Origin: Sporichthya polymorpha DSM 43042
GTDB lineage: Bacteria; Actinomycetota; Actinomycetes; Sporichthyales; Sporichthyaceae
DNA length: 64,000 nt
Direction: 5' to 3'
Assembly (NCBI RefSeq): GCF_000384115.1
Contig: NZ_KB913029.1
Coordinates: forward strand, 4,625,057-4,689,056
Shown here: in pieces, positions 1 to 9,146 of the stretch
Layout: each line of letters opens with the position of its first letter
How positions within the stretch are numbered: the first letter of the stretch is position 1
Translations under genes and position numbers: made by a program
Notes under the pieces: generated by a model
The model's database searches: none
What the model was told of the DNA's origin: nothing
What the model saw: the letters and a program-made list of their open reading frames with translations, nothing else

Positions 1-652
1 CGGTCTCCAGGTCGGCGACCGGGACGACCTGCTGGGCGATGCCGAGTCGGCCGGCCTCATCGGCGTCGATCCAGCGGGAGGTGGCGCAGATCTCCAGGGC
101 GCGGGAGTAACCGACGCGGTCGACCAGCGGCTTGGTGCCGGTGAGGTCGGGGACCAGGCCGAGCGCGTTCTCCTTCATGCAGAACTTGGCGTCGTCGGCG
201 GCGACCATGAGGTCGGCGGAGAGCGCGAGCTGGAACCCGCCGCCGACGGCCGCGCCCTGGACCGACGCGATGGTGATCCAGCGCGGGTCGCGCATCCAGA
301 GGAAGCCCTGCTGCCAGATGCCGACCTGGTCGGCGATGCCCTGGTCGTCGAGCGGGGTCATGATCGACCCCATCGACCCCTCACCGGGAACGCCCTCGGG
401 GCTCGCGAGACGCAGGTCCAGGCCGGCGCAGAACGTCGGGCCGTCGCCGCGGATCACGACGACGCGGACGCCCGCGGGCAGCAGCTCCGGCACCGCGGCG
501 AGGGCGAGCCACATCGTCGGGGTCATCGCGTTGCGCCGGTCGGCGCGGTCGAGGACGACCGTCGCGACGGCCCCGTCCACCTCCAGGCGGATCCCGCCGG
601 CGGCGAGGGCGTCGGACTGCACCGGGTTCCCGGCGGACGTAGCAGAGGTCAT
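1..652 (-). CDS. Enoyl-CoA hydratase/isomerase family protein (crotonase), 3' end outside window
   Basis: The translation from ATG at 652 is a crotonase-fold protein: VVLDRADRRNAMTP near the N-terminus, GDGPTFCAGLDL as the first oxyanion-hole segment, and QGAAVGGGFQLALSADLMVA as the second. Family members hydrate or isomerise acyl-CoA thioesters; the exact substrate cannot be told from sequence. About 217 codons are visible and the C-terminal helices lie beyond the left edge. A TAGGGT -10-like hexamer (659-664) sits six bases from the ATG, which suggests a leaderless transcript. It is transcribed divergently from the small membrane protein gene at 809. Confidence 0.9.
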   Translation of the reverse strand, partial: MTSATSAGNPVQSDALAAGGIRLEVDGAVATVVLDRADRRNAMTPTMWLALAAVPELLPAGVRVVVIRGDGPTFCAGLDLRLASPEGVPGEGSMGSIMTPLDDQGIADQVGIWQQGFLWMRDPRWITIASVQGAAVGGGFQLALSADLMVAADDAKFCMKENALGLVPDLTGTKPLVDRVGYSRALEICATSRWIDADEAGRLGIAQQVVPVADLET

Positions 653-808
653 GGCCGAACCCTACTGAGACACGCGCGGCTCTTTGACCGATGGCTGCTG
701 GTCCGAAGGGCCCGAATCCGCTCTGGGTGGGAACGCAGACCGGCGACCCGGGCTCGAAGCGCTCAGGAGCCCCGCACCGGGGCACACCAACGAGCAGACG
801 GGGGAACC

Positions 809-1252
809 TTGAGCACCGAGCAGCACACGCAGAACGCGCAGAACTCGTCCGGCGCCATCCAGTTGTCGGTCCTGAACCGTCAGCAGCAGATCGCGGCGGG
901 CAGCATGGTGGTCGTCGCGATCGCGGCGTTCCTGCCCTGGGTCTCGGTGTTCGGCCTGAGCGTGGCCGGCATCGAGGGCGACGGGAAGCTGACGCTCCTC
1001 GCCGCACTCGCCGGGCTGGCCGCCCTGGCGTTCGGCACCGACGTGATCGGGCGGCGCAAGCTTCCGCAGCCCGCCTACGTCGCCGTCTCCGGCATCGCGG
1101 GCGCGATCGTGGCGATCGTCGCGATCGCCGACCTGAACGAGTTCGCCGCGTTCGGGCTCTACCTCACGCTGTTCGGCGGGGTGGCCTGGGCCGCCGCGCT
1201 CGGGTGGGAGTTCCTCGCGGGTCGCAAGGCCGCTGCGGCCGACGCCGCCTGA
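809..1252 (+). CDS. Small integral membrane protein, unknown function
   Basis: A 147-residue protein with a polar Gln/Asn-rich N-terminus (about residues 1-28) and roughly four hydrophobic segments (near 32-52, 62-77, 90-107 and 115-135). I recognise no catalytic motif. The TTG start at 809 is chosen because a G-rich ribosome binding site (800-804) precedes it and the hydrophobic core begins soon after. The gene converges on the HTH gene at 1332-1547, and the two share a strong hairpin terminator. Function unknown. Confidence 0.7.
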   Translation: MSTEQHTQNAQNSSGAIQLSVLNRQQQIAAGSMVVVAIAAFLPWVSVFGLSVAGIEGDGKLTLLAALAGLAALAFGTDVIGRRKLPQPAYVAVSGIAGAIVAIVAIADLNEFAAFGLYLTLFGGVAWAAALGWEFLAGRKAAAADAA

Positions 1253-1270
1253 GGTCCCGCAGAACGAACG

Positions 1271-1308
1271 TGAGCCGGCTGGGGCGCTCTCGCGCTCCAG
1301 CCGGCTCA
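1271..1308. terminator. Bidirectional hairpin terminator between convergent genes
   Basis: A perfect 12-bp inverted repeat, TGAGCCGGCTGG (1271-1282) and CCAGCCGGCTCA (1297-1308), is separated by 14 bases. It lies between the stop codons of two convergent genes. There is no T-run, as is usual in high-GC actinobacteria. Confidence 0.75.
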
Positions 1309-1331
1309 GTCCGTTCGGAGAAGTCTCGGCG

Positions 1332-1547
1332 TCAGGCCTTGACCTTGCCCCGGGTGGCGCCGCCGCGGCCGCGGAGGGTCACACCCGACTCCGTCAGCAT
1401 GCGGTGGACGAACCCGTAGGAACGTCCGGTCTCCTCGGCGAGGGAGCGGATGCTCCGCCCCTGGCCGTACTTCTTCTTCAGGTCCGCGGCAAGACGCTCT
1501 CGCGCGGTGCCGGTGACCCGGCTGCCCTTCCGCAGGGTTTCGGCCAC
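1332..1547 (-). CDS. Small helix-turn-helix protein
   Basis: A 71-residue basic protein starting at GTG 1547. Residues about 20-55 form a recognisable helix-turn-helix (LAADLKKKYGQGRSIRSLAEE, then GRSYGFVHRMLTESG), followed by a basic Gly/Arg tail. Small HTH proteins of this size next to an ABC-F ATPase are conserved in actinobacteria. DNA binding is inferred from the fold; no target is known. A leucine-poor, lysine-rich composition is consistent with a nucleoid- or promoter-binding role. Confidence 0.75.
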   Translation of the reverse strand: MAETLRKGSRVTGTARERLAADLKKKYGQGRSIRSLAEETGRSYGFVHRMLTESGVTLRGRGGATRGKVKA

Positions 1548-1739
1548 GTGGTGCCTCCGATCGAACTGTCGCTCAAACGCGAACCGGTCTCTGACCCCGA
1601 GACCTGCATGATCGGCGGGAAAGTGGGTGTCGTTGAGGGCGTTCGGCGAAAGTGATGACGCCTGCTACATGACGATCTGGCAGATGTCATGACCGATCGG
1701 AACGAATCGGGCAGAACCCCGGAAAATCCGGAAAAGCGA

Positions 1740-3338
1740 TCACGCAAGCGCCACAAGATCCGCATACTCGTCGCCCCAGAGGTCCTCGATGCCGTCCGGC
1801 AGGAGGATGAGCTTCTCCGGGTTCAGGGCCTGCACCGCACCCTCGTCGTGGGAGACCAGGACGATCGCCCCGGCGTAGCGCCGCAGGGCGGCGAGAATCT
1901 CCTCGCGGCTGGCGGGGTCCAGGTTGTTCGTCGGCTCGTCGAGCAGCAGGACGTTCGCGCTGGAGACCACCAGCGCCGCCAGCGCGAGCCGCGTCTTCTC
2001 CCCGCCCGAGAGGACGCCCGCGGGCTTCTCGACGTCGTCGCCGCTGAACAGGAACGAGCCGAGCAGCTTGCGCAGGTCGGTCTCGGACATGTCGGGCGAC
2101 GCGGACTGGATGTTCTCCAGCACCGTTCGCTCCGGGTCGAGCGTCTCGTGCTCCTGGGCGTAGTACCCGATCTTCAGCCCGTGCCCGGGCACGATCTCAC
2201 CCGTGTCGGGTTGCTCGACGCCGGCCATCATGCGGAGCAGCGTCGTCTTGCCGGCGCCGTTGAGGCCGAGGATGACGACCCGCGCGCCGCGGTCCACGGC
2301 GAGGTCGACGTCGGTGAAGACCTCCAGGCTGCCGTAGGACTTCGACAGCCCGGTCGCCATCAGCGGGGTCTTGCCGCAGGGCGCGGGCTCCGGGAAGCGG
2401 ATCTTGGCGACCTTGTCGGCCTGGCGCGGGCCCTCCAGGTTGGCGACGAGTGACTCGGCCCGCCGCAGCATGTTCTGCGCCGCGACCGCCTTGGTCGCCT
2501 TGGCGCGCATCTTGTTCGCCTGCGCGGTGAGCTCGGCCGCCTTCTTCTCGGCGTTCGCGCGCTCGCGGTGCCGCCGCCGCTCGTCGGTCTCCCGCTGCTG
2601 CAGGTACGCCTTCCACCCGACGTTGTAGACGTCGAGCGCGCAGCGGTTCGCGTCGAGGTGGAAGACCTTGTTGACGCACTGCTCGACCAGCGCGACGTCG
2701 TGGCTGATCACGATCAGCCCGCCCGGGAACGACTTGAGGTAGTCCCGCAGCCAGACGACCGAGTCGACGTCGAGGTGATTCGTCGGCTCGTCGAGCAGCA
2801 GCGTCTCCGCGCCGGAGAACAGGATCCGTGCCAGTTCGACGCGGCGGCGCTGACCGCCCGAGAGCGTGTGCAGCGGCTGACCGAGGACGCGCTCGGGCAG
2901 CCCGAGACTGGCGGCGAACGAGGCGGCCTCGGACTCGGCCGCGTAGCCGCCCTTCGCGACGAACTCGGCCTCCAGGCGGGAGTACCGGCGCATCGCCTTC
3001 TCGTGCGTCTCCGGGTCCGCGCTGGCCATCTGGCCCTCGGTCTCGCGCATCCTCATGACGATCTCGTCGAGACCGCGCGCGGACAGGATCCGGTTGCGGG
3101 CGAGCACGTCGAGGTCGCCGGTGCGCGGGTCCTGGGGCAGGTAGCCGATGTCGCCGGAGCGGGTCACCGCACCGGCGGCGGGCTGGCCCTCCCCCGCGAG
3201 CACCTTCGTCAGCGTCGTCTTGCCGGCGCCGTTGCGGCCCACCAGGCCGACGCGGTCGCCGGGGCCCACACGGAACGTCGCAGCGCCGAGCAGGAGCCGC
3301 GCCCCCACCCGCAGCTCAAGTCCGGTCGCGGTGATCAT
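1740..3338 (-). CDS. ABC-F family ATPase (ribosome-associated type)
   Basis: A 532-residue soluble protein with two ABC ATPase domains and no membrane segments. Domain 1 has Walker A GRNGAGKTT (about 34-42), signature LSGGQ (159-163) and Walker B LLDEPTNHLD (181-190). Domain 2 has Walker A GLNGAGKTT (358-366), LSGGEKTR (443-450) and LLLDEPTNNLD (464-474). The 236-322 linker is charged and helical, like the ribosome-contacting PtIM segment of ABC-F proteins. These act on the ribosome in translation quality control or antibiotic protection rather than in transport. ATG 3338 is chosen because ABC homology begins at once; the frame is open upstream but low in complexity. Confidence 0.92.
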   Translation of the reverse strand: MITATGLELRVGARLLLGAATFRVGPGDRVGLVGRNGAGKTTLTKVLAGEGQPAAGAVTRSGDIGYLPQDPRTGDLDVLARNRILSARGLDEIVMRMRETEGQMASADPETHEKAMRRYSRLEAEFVAKGGYAAESEAASFAASLGLPERVLGQPLHTLSGGQRRRVELARILFSGAETLLLDEPTNHLDVDSVVWLRDYLKSFPGGLIVISHDVALVEQCVNKVFHLDANRCALDVYNVGWKAYLQQRETDERRRHRERANAEKKAAELTAQANKMRAKATKAVAAQNMLRRAESLVANLEGPRQADKVAKIRFPEPAPCGKTPLMATGLSKSYGSLEVFTDVDLAVDRGARVVILGLNGAGKTTLLRMMAGVEQPDTGEIVPGHGLKIGYYAQEHETLDPERTVLENIQSASPDMSETDLRKLLGSFLFSGDDVEKPAGVLSGGEKTRLALAALVVSSANVLLLDEPTNNLDPASREEILAALRRYAGAIVLVSHDEGAVQALNPEKLILLPDGIEDLWGDEYADLVALA

Positions 3339-3432
3339 GCCTTGACGGATTCTAGGCGGCGCCGATTTTCTAGGCTGACGCTGCCCGCGCCCAATCCAGT
3401 CCCGGGGATGGCCGCGTAGGGAAGGCGTACGC

Positions 3433-4362
3433 ATGCTCGGAATCGATCCGAACCCGGACCTGTTCGGTCCGGCGCTCGTGATCGGCCTGGCCAACGCCGG
3501 AATCTTCAGCGTCCTCGCTATCGCGCTGGTGCTCACCTACCGCATCAGCCGCACGATCGGGTTCGTCCACTACGGCATCGCCGTCGTCGGCGCGTACGGG
3601 TACTACCACTTCACCGTCGAGTACACGATGCCCGGCGCGGTCGCCCTGGTCGTGCTTCTGGGCATCGGCGCCGGGGTCGGCGCCGCCTACGGCCTGGTGA
3701 TGATGAACTCACGCATCGCGTTCCTGCCGCCGCTGACGCTCTCGACGGTCTCGATCGCCGCGATGCTGATCATCGGCGCGATCGCGACCGAGAACTTCCC
3801 CGTCGCACCCGACGTCGCGATCAGCGCGAGCCCGTTCGGCGAGAGCAGCTTCCGCGTCTGGGGCTTCAACGTCACCGCGCACCGGTTCGCCTGCCTCGTG
3901 ATCAGCCTGATCCTCGTCGGGCTCGTCTCGCTCTACCTCAACCACACCCGCGCCGGGGTCAACGTCCGCGCGATCAGTGACGACGTCGAGGCCGCGCGGT
4001 GGTCGGGGATCCGGCTGTACCGGATCGGCGTCGGGTCCTACGCCGCCGCCGGCGCGATGTCCGCGCTCGCGGGAGCGCTGCTCGCCCCGCTCGCGGGCAC
4101 CGACCTGTCCGCGATCCTGCTCGTCTTCTTCCGCGCGCTGACCGTCGCCGTCGTCGGGGCGTTCAGCAGCCCGGGGCTCGCGCTGTTCGGCGCGATCGTG
4201 CTCTCGACCATCGACTCCTTCGCGAGCACCTCAGCGCTCGGGGAGATCAACCCCGCGACCCGCGAGGGCATGATCTTCGCCGCGATGGTGATCACCGCAC
4301 TCGCCGTCGCCGCCTGGCGGAGCCGGTCCTCGCCCCGCAGCGTCTGGGCGGTGCGGACATGA
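3433..4362 (+). CDS. Branched-chain amino acid-type ABC transporter permease (LivH-like)
   Basis: A 309-residue inner-membrane permease with about eight hydrophobic segments and the LivH-type loop NHTRAGVNVRAISDDVEAARWSG, which contacts the ATPase. A GAAGG ribosome binding site precedes ATG 3433. Its stop overlaps the start of the next gene (ATGA), and livH, a livM-livG fusion and livF form one operon. The family imports hydrophobic amino acids or, in related systems, urea and short amides. No periplasmic binding protein gene is present nearby, so the substrate is unknown. Confidence 0.9.
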   Translation: MLGIDPNPDLFGPALVIGLANAGIFSVLAIALVLTYRISRTIGFVHYGIAVVGAYGYYHFTVEYTMPGAVALVVLLGIGAGVGAAYGLVMMNSRIAFLPPLTLSTVSIAAMLIIGAIATENFPVAPDVAISASPFGESSFRVWGFNVTAHRFACLVISLILVGLVSLYLNHTRAGVNVRAISDDVEAARWSGIRLYRIGVGSYAAAGAMSALAGALLAPLAGTDLSAILLVFFRALTVAVVGAFSSPGLALFGAIVLSTIDSFASTSALGEINPATREGMIFAAMVITALAVAAWRSRSSPRSVWAVRT

Positions 4363-6365
4363 CCGCGGCCGTGCGCACAGACCTCGACGCGCCCAGCCGC
4401 CGGGCCCGGCCGCTGCTGTCGTTGCTGCGGCAGCCGCTGAACCTCGTCGGCGCGGCCGTCGCGATCGGCTGGATCTTCTTCGCCCCCGACTACCGCGTCT
4501 TCACCGTGACGACGGGCCTCGTGATCGGCGTCCTCGCGCTCGGCCTGATGGTGATGGTCGGCTGGGGACGCGAGATCAACCTCGCCGCGGCCGGCGTCTA
4601 CGCGACCTCGCTGTACCTGGGCTCGTGGGTCTACCGCCCGGGACCGAACGGGTGGGGCCATCCCCTCGTGATCGCGATCGTCGTCTCGGTCGCAATCGGG
4701 ATCGTTCTGATGGTCGCGGTCGCGCTGTTCAGCGTCCGGCTCTCCGGCGTCTACGTCATGGTGTTCACGCTCGGCGTGCAGATCCTCGTCGAGCGCATCG
4801 TGTTCACGCAGTACCGGCTGACCGGCGGCGACCAGGGCCTGACGACGCCGAGCCCGCACATCTTCGGCTACGAGGTCTCCAGCCACGACGACCGCGCGTT
4901 CTACCTGTTCATACTCTCCGTCGTCGCGCTCGTGCTCGCGTTCCTGCAACGGCTGCGGCACTCGCCGCACGGTCGGGCGATCCTGCTGATGGGCGCGGAC
5001 CAGCAGGCGGCCGTCGCGGTCGGGGTGCGTCCGCTGCGGACGCGGGCGCTGGCGTTCGCGGTGTGCGGCGCGCTCGGCGGCCTCGCCGGGATCCTGGCTG
5101 CGACGCTCTACGGCAGCACGCCGGGAACGGTGAACTACACCGCGACGACGTCGCTGCTGTGGCTCTCGATCGCGATCCTCGGCGGGTTCGACTCGATGGT
5201 CGGCGTGCTCGCGGTCGCCGTCGCGTTCCAGTACATCCCGTTCCAGCTCGAGAAGCTGCACATCAACTACCAGCTGCTGGCGGGCATCTCGCTGCTCGCG
5301 GGCGTGCTGTGCGGCTCACGTGGACTGGGCGGGCGGATGCAGGACGTGTATCGGCGGTTGCGGTTCGGGCCGGCAGCGCAGCGCCGGGCCCGGCGTCCGT
5401 CGTCGTTCACCGCGGGAGCCGAGGTTCTGGCCCGCGCCGACGGACTCACCGAACTGCGCGAGATCGGGCCGAGCGACGAGGTCCGGCAACGCTCGCTGGA
5501 GACCCTCGACCGCTGGTTCCCACCGCGCCGCCCGGAACCGATCGCCCTGACGGCCGAGGACGTCGCCGTCGCGTTCGGCGGCGTCCGGGCGCTGCGCGGC
5601 GCGAGCATCGAGGTGCCGACGGGTTCGTTCACCGGCCTGATCGGCCCGAACGGCGCGGGCAAGACGACGCTGTTCGACGTCGTCTCCGGGCTGACCCGGC
5701 CGGACACCGGCGTCGTGCGCATCTTCGGCGAGGACGTGACGCGCCTGCGACCGTGGGAGCGCGCCGGGCTCGGGATGACGCGCACCTTCCAGACGACGCG
5801 CATCGTCAAGGAACTCTCGGTCGCGGACAACCTGCTCGCGGGTGCGGGGCTGCGGATCTCGGGCAACCTGCCGCAGTTCGTCGCCGGGATGCCCGCGCAG
5901 TGGCGGCAGGTCCGGGCGGCCGAGGAGGCGGCCTGGGCGATCGCGTGCCTGCTCGACATCGAGCGCTACTGGGACGAGCGGGTGGGCGAGGTGGAGTTCT
6001 CCGCCCGGCGGCGGACCGAACTCGGCCGCGCCCTGCTCTCCGGCCCGCAGATCCTCCTGCTCGACGAACCGACCTCCGGCCTCGACCCCGCGTCCTCCGG
6101 CGCGCTGATCGGCCTGGTGCGGCGACTGCAGGCCGACCTCGGGCTGACCGTTCTGCTGGTGGAGCACTACGTCAAGGCCGTGTTCGAGAGCTGCGACCTC
6201 GTCTACGTTCTGGCGGAGGGTCAGATCTTGGCGCACGGCGACCCGGAGCACGTCGTGGCCGACCCCGGCGTGCAGGAGCGCTACCTCGGCGCCGGACACG
6301 ACGCGGCAGCGATCCCGTGGCGCAAGCGTGTCGCGGGCGAGCAGGCGGGGGTGGGCCGTGACTGA
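4359..6365 (+). CDS. LivM-LivG fusion: ABC transporter permease joined to ATP-binding domain
   Basis: A 668-residue protein. Residues about 25-325 are a LivM-like permease with many hydrophobic helices and the coupling loop RHSPHGRAILLMG. A charged linker of about 65 residues follows, then a LivG-like ATPase with Walker A GPNGAGKTT (about 428), Walker B LLLDEPTSGLDP (about 566) and H-loop LLVEHYVKAV. The ABC signature is degenerate: EFSARRRTELGRAL where LSYGQQRRLEIARAL is usual. The ATG at 4359 overlaps the livH stop. The fusion fixes permease and ATPase stoichiometry in one chain. Confidence 0.88.
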   Translation: MTAAVRTDLDAPSRRARPLLSLLRQPLNLVGAAVAIGWIFFAPDYRVFTVTTGLVIGVLALGLMVMVGWGREINLAAAGVYATSLYLGSWVYRPGPNGWGHPLVIAIVVSVAIGIVLMVAVALFSVRLSGVYVMVFTLGVQILVERIVFTQYRLTGGDQGLTTPSPHIFGYEVSSHDDRAFYLFILSVVALVLAFLQRLRHSPHGRAILLMGADQQAAVAVGVRPLRTRALAFAVCGALGGLAGILAATLYGSTPGTVNYTATTSLLWLSIAILGGFDSMVGVLAVAVAFQYIPFQLEKLHINYQLLAGISLLAGVLCGSRGLGGRMQDVYRRLRFGPAAQRRARRPSSFTAGAEVLARADGLTELREIGPSDEVRQRSLETLDRWFPPRRPEPIALTAEDVAVAFGGVRALRGASIEVPTGSFTGLIGPNGAGKTTLFDVVSGLTRPDTGVVRIFGEDVTRLRPWERAGLGMTRTFQTTRIVKELSVADNLLAGAGLRISGNLPQFVAGMPAQWRQVRAAEEAAWAIACLLDIERYWDERVGEVEFSARRRTELGRALLSGPQILLLDEPTSGLDPASSGALIGLVRRLQADLGLTVLLVEHYVKAVFESCDLVYVLAEGQILAHGDPEHVVADPGVQERYLGAGHDAAAIPWRKRVAGEQAGVGRD

Positions 6366-7053
6366 GCGCGCCGAGCCCCGCCTGAGCCTGCGCGGCCTGC
6401 GCTCCGGCTACGACCGGGTGCCGGTCGTCTTCGACGTCGGCCTGGACGTGAACCCGGGCGAGATCGTCATCCTCGTCGGCGGCAACGGAGCCGGGAAGTC
6501 GACGCTGCTCCAGACCGTGATGGGAACCGTCGCGGTGCTCGGCGGGGACGTCCGCTACGACGGTCGGTCGATCGCGCGGTGGCCGGTGGCCCGCCGCACC
6601 CGGGCGGGGATCAGCTACTCCCCCGAGGGCCGCCGCGTGTTCCCGACCCTGACGGTGCGTGAGAACCTCGACGCCGGGGCCTCACACGTCCCGACCCGCC
6701 GGCTGCCTGAGCGGCGCGCCGAGGTGTTCTCTTACTTCCCGACACTCGCCGATCGCTCTGCCCAGATCGCCGGCACGCTCTCCGGCGGCGAGCAGCAGAT
6801 GCTCGCGATCGGCCGCGCGCTGATGACCGACCCGGCGCTGATCCTCGTCGAGGAACCGTCCCAGGGCCTGGCGCCGGTCATCGTCGACCGCGTGTACGCG
6901 ACGCTGCAGAAGATCTGCCTCGACCGCGGAACCTCGGTCGTCATCGCCGAGCAGTTCCAGCAGCTGCGCGCCCACGACTGCGACCGCGTCTTCGTCATCG
7001 ACAAGGGCGAGGTGCGGCCGTACACCGCGGCCCCGGCGGCCGAACCGACCTAG
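6358..7053 (+). CDS. Branched-chain amino acid-type ABC transporter ATP-binding protein (LivF-like)
   Basis: A 231-residue ATPase with Walker A GGNGAGKST, signature LSGGEQQMLAIGRAL and H-loop VVIAEQFQQL, where Gln replaces the usual His-containing segment. Walker B reads ILVEEPSQGLAP, with Glu in place of the canonical Asp, a substitution seen in some LivF-like proteins. GTG 6358 is chosen because it follows a GGGG-rich site and overlaps the end of the upstream fusion gene by eight bases; homology starts a few codons later. It should pair with the fused LivG domain to energise the transporter. Confidence 0.88.
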   Translation: MTERAEPRLSLRGLRSGYDRVPVVFDVGLDVNPGEIVILVGGNGAGKSTLLQTVMGTVAVLGGDVRYDGRSIARWPVARRTRAGISYSPEGRRVFPTLTVRENLDAGASHVPTRRLPERRAEVFSYFPTLADRSAQIAGTLSGGEQQMLAIGRALMTDPALILVEEPSQGLAPVIVDRVYATLQKICLDRGTSVVIAEQFQQLRAHDCDRVFVIDKGEVRPYTAAPAAEPT

Positions 7054-7062
7054 TCTGGGCGG

Positions 7063-8022
7063 ATGCGAGCCTCCGGCGCTCTCGCTCCGCTCGCCGCGGC
7101 GGCGCTCCTCGTCGCCTGCTCGGGCGACGCCGAACGCACCCCGTCGCCGGCCCCCAACCCGCCACCGGTCAGCGGGGCGGAGGTGACGCCGACACCGTCC
7201 CCCGTGCCTCCGCCGGAGTTCGACGCCGCGTCCGCGGAGCGCACCGTGCGCGACCTGGCCGGCAGGATCGGGCCGCGGGAGGCGACGAGCGCGGCGTTCC
7301 GGCGGGCAGCCGCGCAGGTCGCCGACCGCCTCCGGGCGATGGGGTACACCGTCACCATGCCCGAGTTCCGCGTCCCGGCCGGGAACTCCTGGGGCGTCGA
7401 CGTTCCCGCCGGGACGACGCGCAACGTCGTCGCCACTCCCCCGGACCTCGCGCCCGACGCCGAGCACGTCGTCGTCGGTGCCCACCTCGACACCGTGCCC
7501 CAGGCACCGGGGGCGGAGGACAATGCCTCCGGCGTCGCGGTGCTGCTCGAGCTCGCGCGGATGGCCGCCGCGGCACCGGACGCACTGCGCAGGCCGGTCG
7601 TCTTCGTCGCCTTCGGCGCCGAGGAGCCCCGCGGACCCGGCGACGACCGGCACCACTACGGATCTCGCGAGTACGTCGCGGACCTGACGGAGGCTCAGCG
7701 CGAAACGATCACCGGAATGGTCTCGCTCGACCGCGTCGGGGTCGGCACGGTGGTGCCGGTGTGCAACGGCGGGGCCGGCACTCCCGCGGTGGCCCGGGAG
7801 CTGCGGTCGGCGGCACGCGCCGCGGGTGTCCCCGTCCGCGACTGCGGGTCCAACCGCTCCAGCGACCACTGGTCGTTCGAGAAGGCTCGGATCCCCGCCG
7901 CCCGCCTCGGATCGACGCCGTACGCCGGGTACCACTCCGCGCAGGACCGGCCGGCCGTCGTGGCCCGGGCGCAGCTCGACCGCGTCGGGCGTCTGATGTG
8001 GGCCTGGCTCACCGGGGACTGA
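7063..8022 (+). CDS. M28 family zinc aminopeptidase, lipoprotein
   Basis: A 319-residue protein with a lipoprotein signal peptide ending in lipobox LLVAC (Cys about residue 19), then a Pro/Ser-rich spacer. The M28 core carries the expected metal ligands: His and Asp in GAHLDTVP, Asp in AEDNASG, Glu pair in FGAEEP, Asp in SLDRVG and His in GYHSAQDRP. It probably removes N-terminal amino acids from peptides outside the membrane. A TAGTCT hexamer overlapping the livF stop lies six bases from the ATG, so an independent leaderless promoter is likely. Its 3' end overlaps the convergent CapA-like gene by 14 bp. Confidence 0.88.
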   Translation: MRASGALAPLAAAALLVACSGDAERTPSPAPNPPPVSGAEVTPTPSPVPPPEFDAASAERTVRDLAGRIGPREATSAAFRRAAAQVADRLRAMGYTVTMPEFRVPAGNSWGVDVPAGTTRNVVATPPDLAPDAEHVVVGAHLDTVPQAPGAEDNASGVAVLLELARMAAAAPDALRRPVVFVAFGAEEPRGPGDDRHHYGSREYVADLTEAQRETITGMVSLDRVGVGTVVPVCNGGAGTPAVARELRSAARAAGVPVRDCGSNRSSDHWSFEKARIPAARLGSTPYAGYHSAQDRPAVVARAQLDRVGRLMWAWLTGD

Positions 8023-9121
8023 CCGAGCCCGGACCCCAGATCCGACGCAGGATCGCCCGCCCCTGGTCCGAGCTGCGGTCCAGGACGCGCGGGGCGAAGT
8101 CTGCCCCGATCCGGTACGGCACGAAGGTGGTCCGGTCGACCGTGGCGTCGCCGTCGAGCGCCCGCAGCGTGACCTCGAGGATCACTCCTTGCTGGGTCGG
8201 GACCGAGAAGTCCATGTCGAAGACGAAGTTGCCGAGCGAGTACGCGACGAAGCTCGACCCGATGCGTTCGGCCGCCTGCACCACGTGGGGGTGGCTCCCG
8301 ACGACGAGGTCCGCCCCGGCGGCCACCAGCGCGCGGGCCACCCGCCGCTGGTCGCGCACCGGGACGTGCGTGTACTGCTCGCCCCAGTGCGGGAGTACGA
8401 GGACGGCGTCGGTCCTCGCGTCGAGGTCGCGGATCGCGTCGGTCATCGCGCGCAGGTCCGTCTCGCTCAGGTCGCCGAGCCGCGGCTGCATCGCCAGGGT
8501 CACGGCGCCGGGACGGCGCTCCCCCACCCGCGGGGTCTCACCGATCGCGTTGAAGGCCAGCACCCCGACCCGCAGTCCGTTCGCCTCCAGCACCACGGGC
8601 TCGCGGGCGTCCGCCGCGTCGGCGCCCGCGCCCACCGTGGCGAACCCCGCCGCGCGCAGCCGGCGCACCGTGTCGACGAGCGAGCGCGCCCCGAAGTCCC
8701 CGACGTGGTTGTTCGCCAGCGACAGCAGGTCGAACCCCGCGAGCTCCAGCCCGTCCAGCACGGCGGGGTCCGCGCTGAACGAGTCCTCGCCCTGCGTGGG
8801 CCGGCCCAGCCGCGACAGCGTCGACTCGAACGTGCCGATCGTGAGGTCCGCCCCCGCCAGCCGCGTCGCGGTCGGCCGCAACGGCCCCGCGGGGTCGTCC
8901 CGGATCGCGGCCCCGACCCGCCGCCCGAGCATGACGTCCCCGACGATCGCGAGCCGCGCCTCCCGCACCGTGGTCCCGGCCGGCGTCGCACTCGCGCCTG
9001 GCACCGTCGCGGTCGCCGCCGGCGCGGGCAGCGTTCCCGTCCCCTCGTCGCTGCAGGCGCCGACGCTCCCCAGGACCCCCGCAGCCAGGAGAACCGCCAC
9101 CACCGCGACCGGCGCGCGCAT
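8009..9121 (-). CDS. CapA-like metallophosphatase-fold lipoprotein (PGA_cap family)
   Basis: A 370-residue lipoprotein with lipobox GSVGAC and an Ala/Pro/Thr spacer, followed by the PGA_cap domain: GDVMLGRR near residue 60, SLANNHVGDFG, LPHWGEQYTHVP and GSHPHVVQ. Relatives include poly-gamma-glutamate capsule protein CapA, whose fold is calcineurin-like; in actinobacteria many copies are unrelated to capsule and their substrate is unknown. A TAGGGT -10-like hexamer (9128-9133) is six bases upstream of ATG, and palindrome arrays start 26 bases upstream of the start. Confidence 0.85.
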   Translation of the reverse strand: MRAPVAVVAVLLAAGVLGSVGACSDEGTGTLPAPAATATVPGASATPAGTTVREARLAIVGDVMLGRRVGAAIRDDPAGPLRPTATRLAGADLTIGTFESTLSRLGRPTQGEDSFSADPAVLDGLELAGFDLLSLANNHVGDFGARSLVDTVRRLRAAGFATVGAGADAADAREPVVLEANGLRVGVLAFNAIGETPRVGERRPGAVTLAMQPRLGDLSETDLRAMTDAIRDLDARTDAVLVLPHWGEQYTHVPVRDQRRVARALVAAGADLVVGSHPHVVQAAERIGSSFVAYSLGNFVFDMDFSVPTQQGVILEVTLRALDGDATVDRTTFVPYRIGADFAPRVLDRSSDQGRAILRRIWGPGSVSPR

Positions 9122-9146
9122 ACCTCGACCCTAAGCGCCCCTGCAC

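Noticed and set aside
3339-3536. N-terminal extension of the ABC-F gene to 3536
   Set aside because: It would overlap the divergent livH start and has no ABC-F homology before MITATGLELR.
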